DNA of 5,966 nucleotides from Gemmatimonadota bacterium. Lineage in GTDB: Bacteria > Latescibacterota > UBA2968 > UBA8231. The stretch is from contig JAPOZF010000450.1 in the NCBI GenBank assembly GCA_026706165.1, positions 1-5,966 on the forward strand, read 5' to 3'. Shown piece after piece: positions 5,212 to 5,966 of this stretch (within the stretch, counting starts at the first letter, position 1; each line of letters starts with the position of its first letter). Under the pieces are notes generated by a model. That model was not told the DNA's origin, made no database searches, and saw only the letters and a program-made list of their open reading frames with translations. Position numbers and translations under genes: made by a program.

Positions 5212-5966
5212 ATGTCAACCAATCCCGTTGCCAGGGAGGACCGCCTCCTTCGGGTAGGCGTTCTCGGCTGCGGGCCGATCGCCCAGATGGCCCACCTCGA
5301 CGCCTGCCGCAAGGGGCGCAACACCGAGCTCTACGCCATCTGCGACGCCGCCGCGGACCTGGTCGAGAAAATGGCCGCCGTGCACGAACCGGCGGTTGCC
5401 TACCGCGACTACGCCGCGATGCTCGCCGACCCCCGGGTGGAGGCCGTCGTCATCGCCACCAGCGACCCCTTCCACGTGCCGCTGAGCCTGGAGGCGGTCG
5501 CCGCCGGCAAGCACGTCCTCGTCGAGAAACCGCTCGGCACCTCCGTCGAGGAGTGCGAGGAGCTGCGCTCCCGCGTCCGCGAGGCCGGGGTGACGCTTCA
5601 GGTCGGCAACAACTGGCGATTCGACCCCGGCTTCCGCTTCGCCGGCGACTTCATCGCCGCCGAGATGGGGGAGCGCGTCGCCATCAAGGTGTGGTACTAC
5701 GACTCGGTGGACCGCTACACGATGACGGACAACCTGCTGCCGGTTATCGCCGCCAGCGAAGGCTCGAAGCGGCCCGAGGCCGATCCCAAAGCGGACCGCC
5801 GTCGCTACCTGCTGATGACGCACGGCGCCCATGCGTTCGACGCCGCCCGCTTCGCCGGGGGGGAGATCGCCGCGGTAAGCGCCCGCCACCTCCAGCGGGC
5901 CGGCTCCCATTGCTGGTTCGTCGCCGTCGAGTACGCCGACGGCTGCCTCGGCCACCTCGACCTCTG
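5212..5966 (+). CDS. Gfo/Idh/MocA family oxidoreductase, 3' end outside window
   Basis: The frame is open for 251 codons to the window end. The N-terminal Rossmann fold binds NAD(P): RVGVLGCGPIAQMAHLDA (14-31) holds the G-x-G-x-x-A loop (G19, G21, A24). VVIATSDPFHVPLSLEAVAAG (79-99) and HVLVEKPLG (101-109, with the signature E-K-P) are diagnostic of the family. H207-x-x-D210 in THGAHAFDAAR matches the usual G-x-H-x-x-D active-site segment of the C-terminal domain. Family members are usually 330-400 residues, so about two thirds is present. They oxidise or reduce sugars, inositols and related polyols, or act on amide or imine bonds; the precise substrate cannot be read here. The ATG at 5212 lies 26 bases after the PhyH stop and is the first start in frame, but has no clear ribosome binding site, so translation may be coupled. 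A small inverted repeat (GGAGG/CCTCC, 5234-5247) lies just inside the coding region. Confidence 0.93.
   Translation, partial: MSTNPVAREDRLLRVGVLGCGPIAQMAHLDACRKGRNTELYAICDAAADLVEKMAAVHEPAVAYRDYAAMLADPRVEAVVIATSDPFHVPLSLEAVAAGKHVLVEKPLGTSVEECEELRSRVREAGVTLQVGNNWRFDPGFRFAGDFIAAEMGERVAIKVWYYDSVDRYTMTDNLLPVIAASEGSKRPEADPKADRRRYLLMTHGAHAFDAARFAGGEIAAVSARHLQRAGSHCWFVAVEYADGCLGHLDL

Noticed and set aside
4256..5218. A 320-codon minus-strand open frame opposite the second PhyH gene
   Set aside because: The plus strand carries the complete PhyH catalytic set, and the antisense product has a Val/Arg/Gly-rich composition typical of shadows.
5215..5955. A 246-codon minus-strand open frame
   Set aside because: It lies antisense, codon for codon, to the clear Gfo/Idh/MocA coding sequence, whose Rossmann and E-K-P motifs are intact.

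Overview
The window is GC-rich bacterial DNA with long open frames, codons mostly ending in G/C, and Sec-type signal peptides on two exported proteins. It has no rRNA, tRNA, CRISPR array, transposase or phage gene. Two PhyH-type (phytanoyl-CoA dioxygenase-like) genes and a Gfo/Idh/MocA oxidoreductase in under 6 kb fit uncultured environmental lineages where these families are strongly expanded (for example Latescibacterota, Poribacteria, Planctomycetota). This taxonomic suggestion is inference from gene content only.

Layout, left to right. (1) 52-912, plus strand: a complete PhyH dioxygenase with a good ribosome binding site. (2) 913-1527: a 615-base gap between two converging transcripts. 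Most of it is a strongly diverged tandem array of about six units of 71-84 bp (961 to about 1440, with a possible partial unit from about 925). (3) 1528-3855, minus strand: a two-gene operon of paralogous exported proteins, 9 bases apart. Each has a signal peptide, a short TPR-like helical stretch, four copies of a roughly 57-residue Gly/Trp-rich hydrophobic unit, and a C-terminus ending in Arg-Phe. I recognise no named family. (4) 3856-4375: a 520-base divergent control region. It holds a local AT-rich island with a dyad, a nested inverted-repeat block that could fold as a leader RNA, and an extra copy of the start of the next gene. (5) 4376-5185, plus strand: a second PhyH dioxygenase. (6) 5212 to beyond the window end, plus strand: the N-terminal two thirds or so of a Gfo/Idh/MocA NAD(P)-dependent oxidoreductase, probably co-transcribed with the second dioxygenase.

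How they may work together. The second PhyH enzyme and the Gfo/Idh/MocA enzyme look like a small catabolic or modification operon that hydroxylates a small molecule and oxidises or reduces a polyol, sugar or similar compound; the substrate cannot be read from the sequence. The paralogous exported pair is transcribed in the opposite direction and has no visible functional link to the enzymes. The parts most worth a second look are the degenerate repeat array, the four-fold repeat protein pair, and the duplicated phyH start, whose differences are mostly synonymous.
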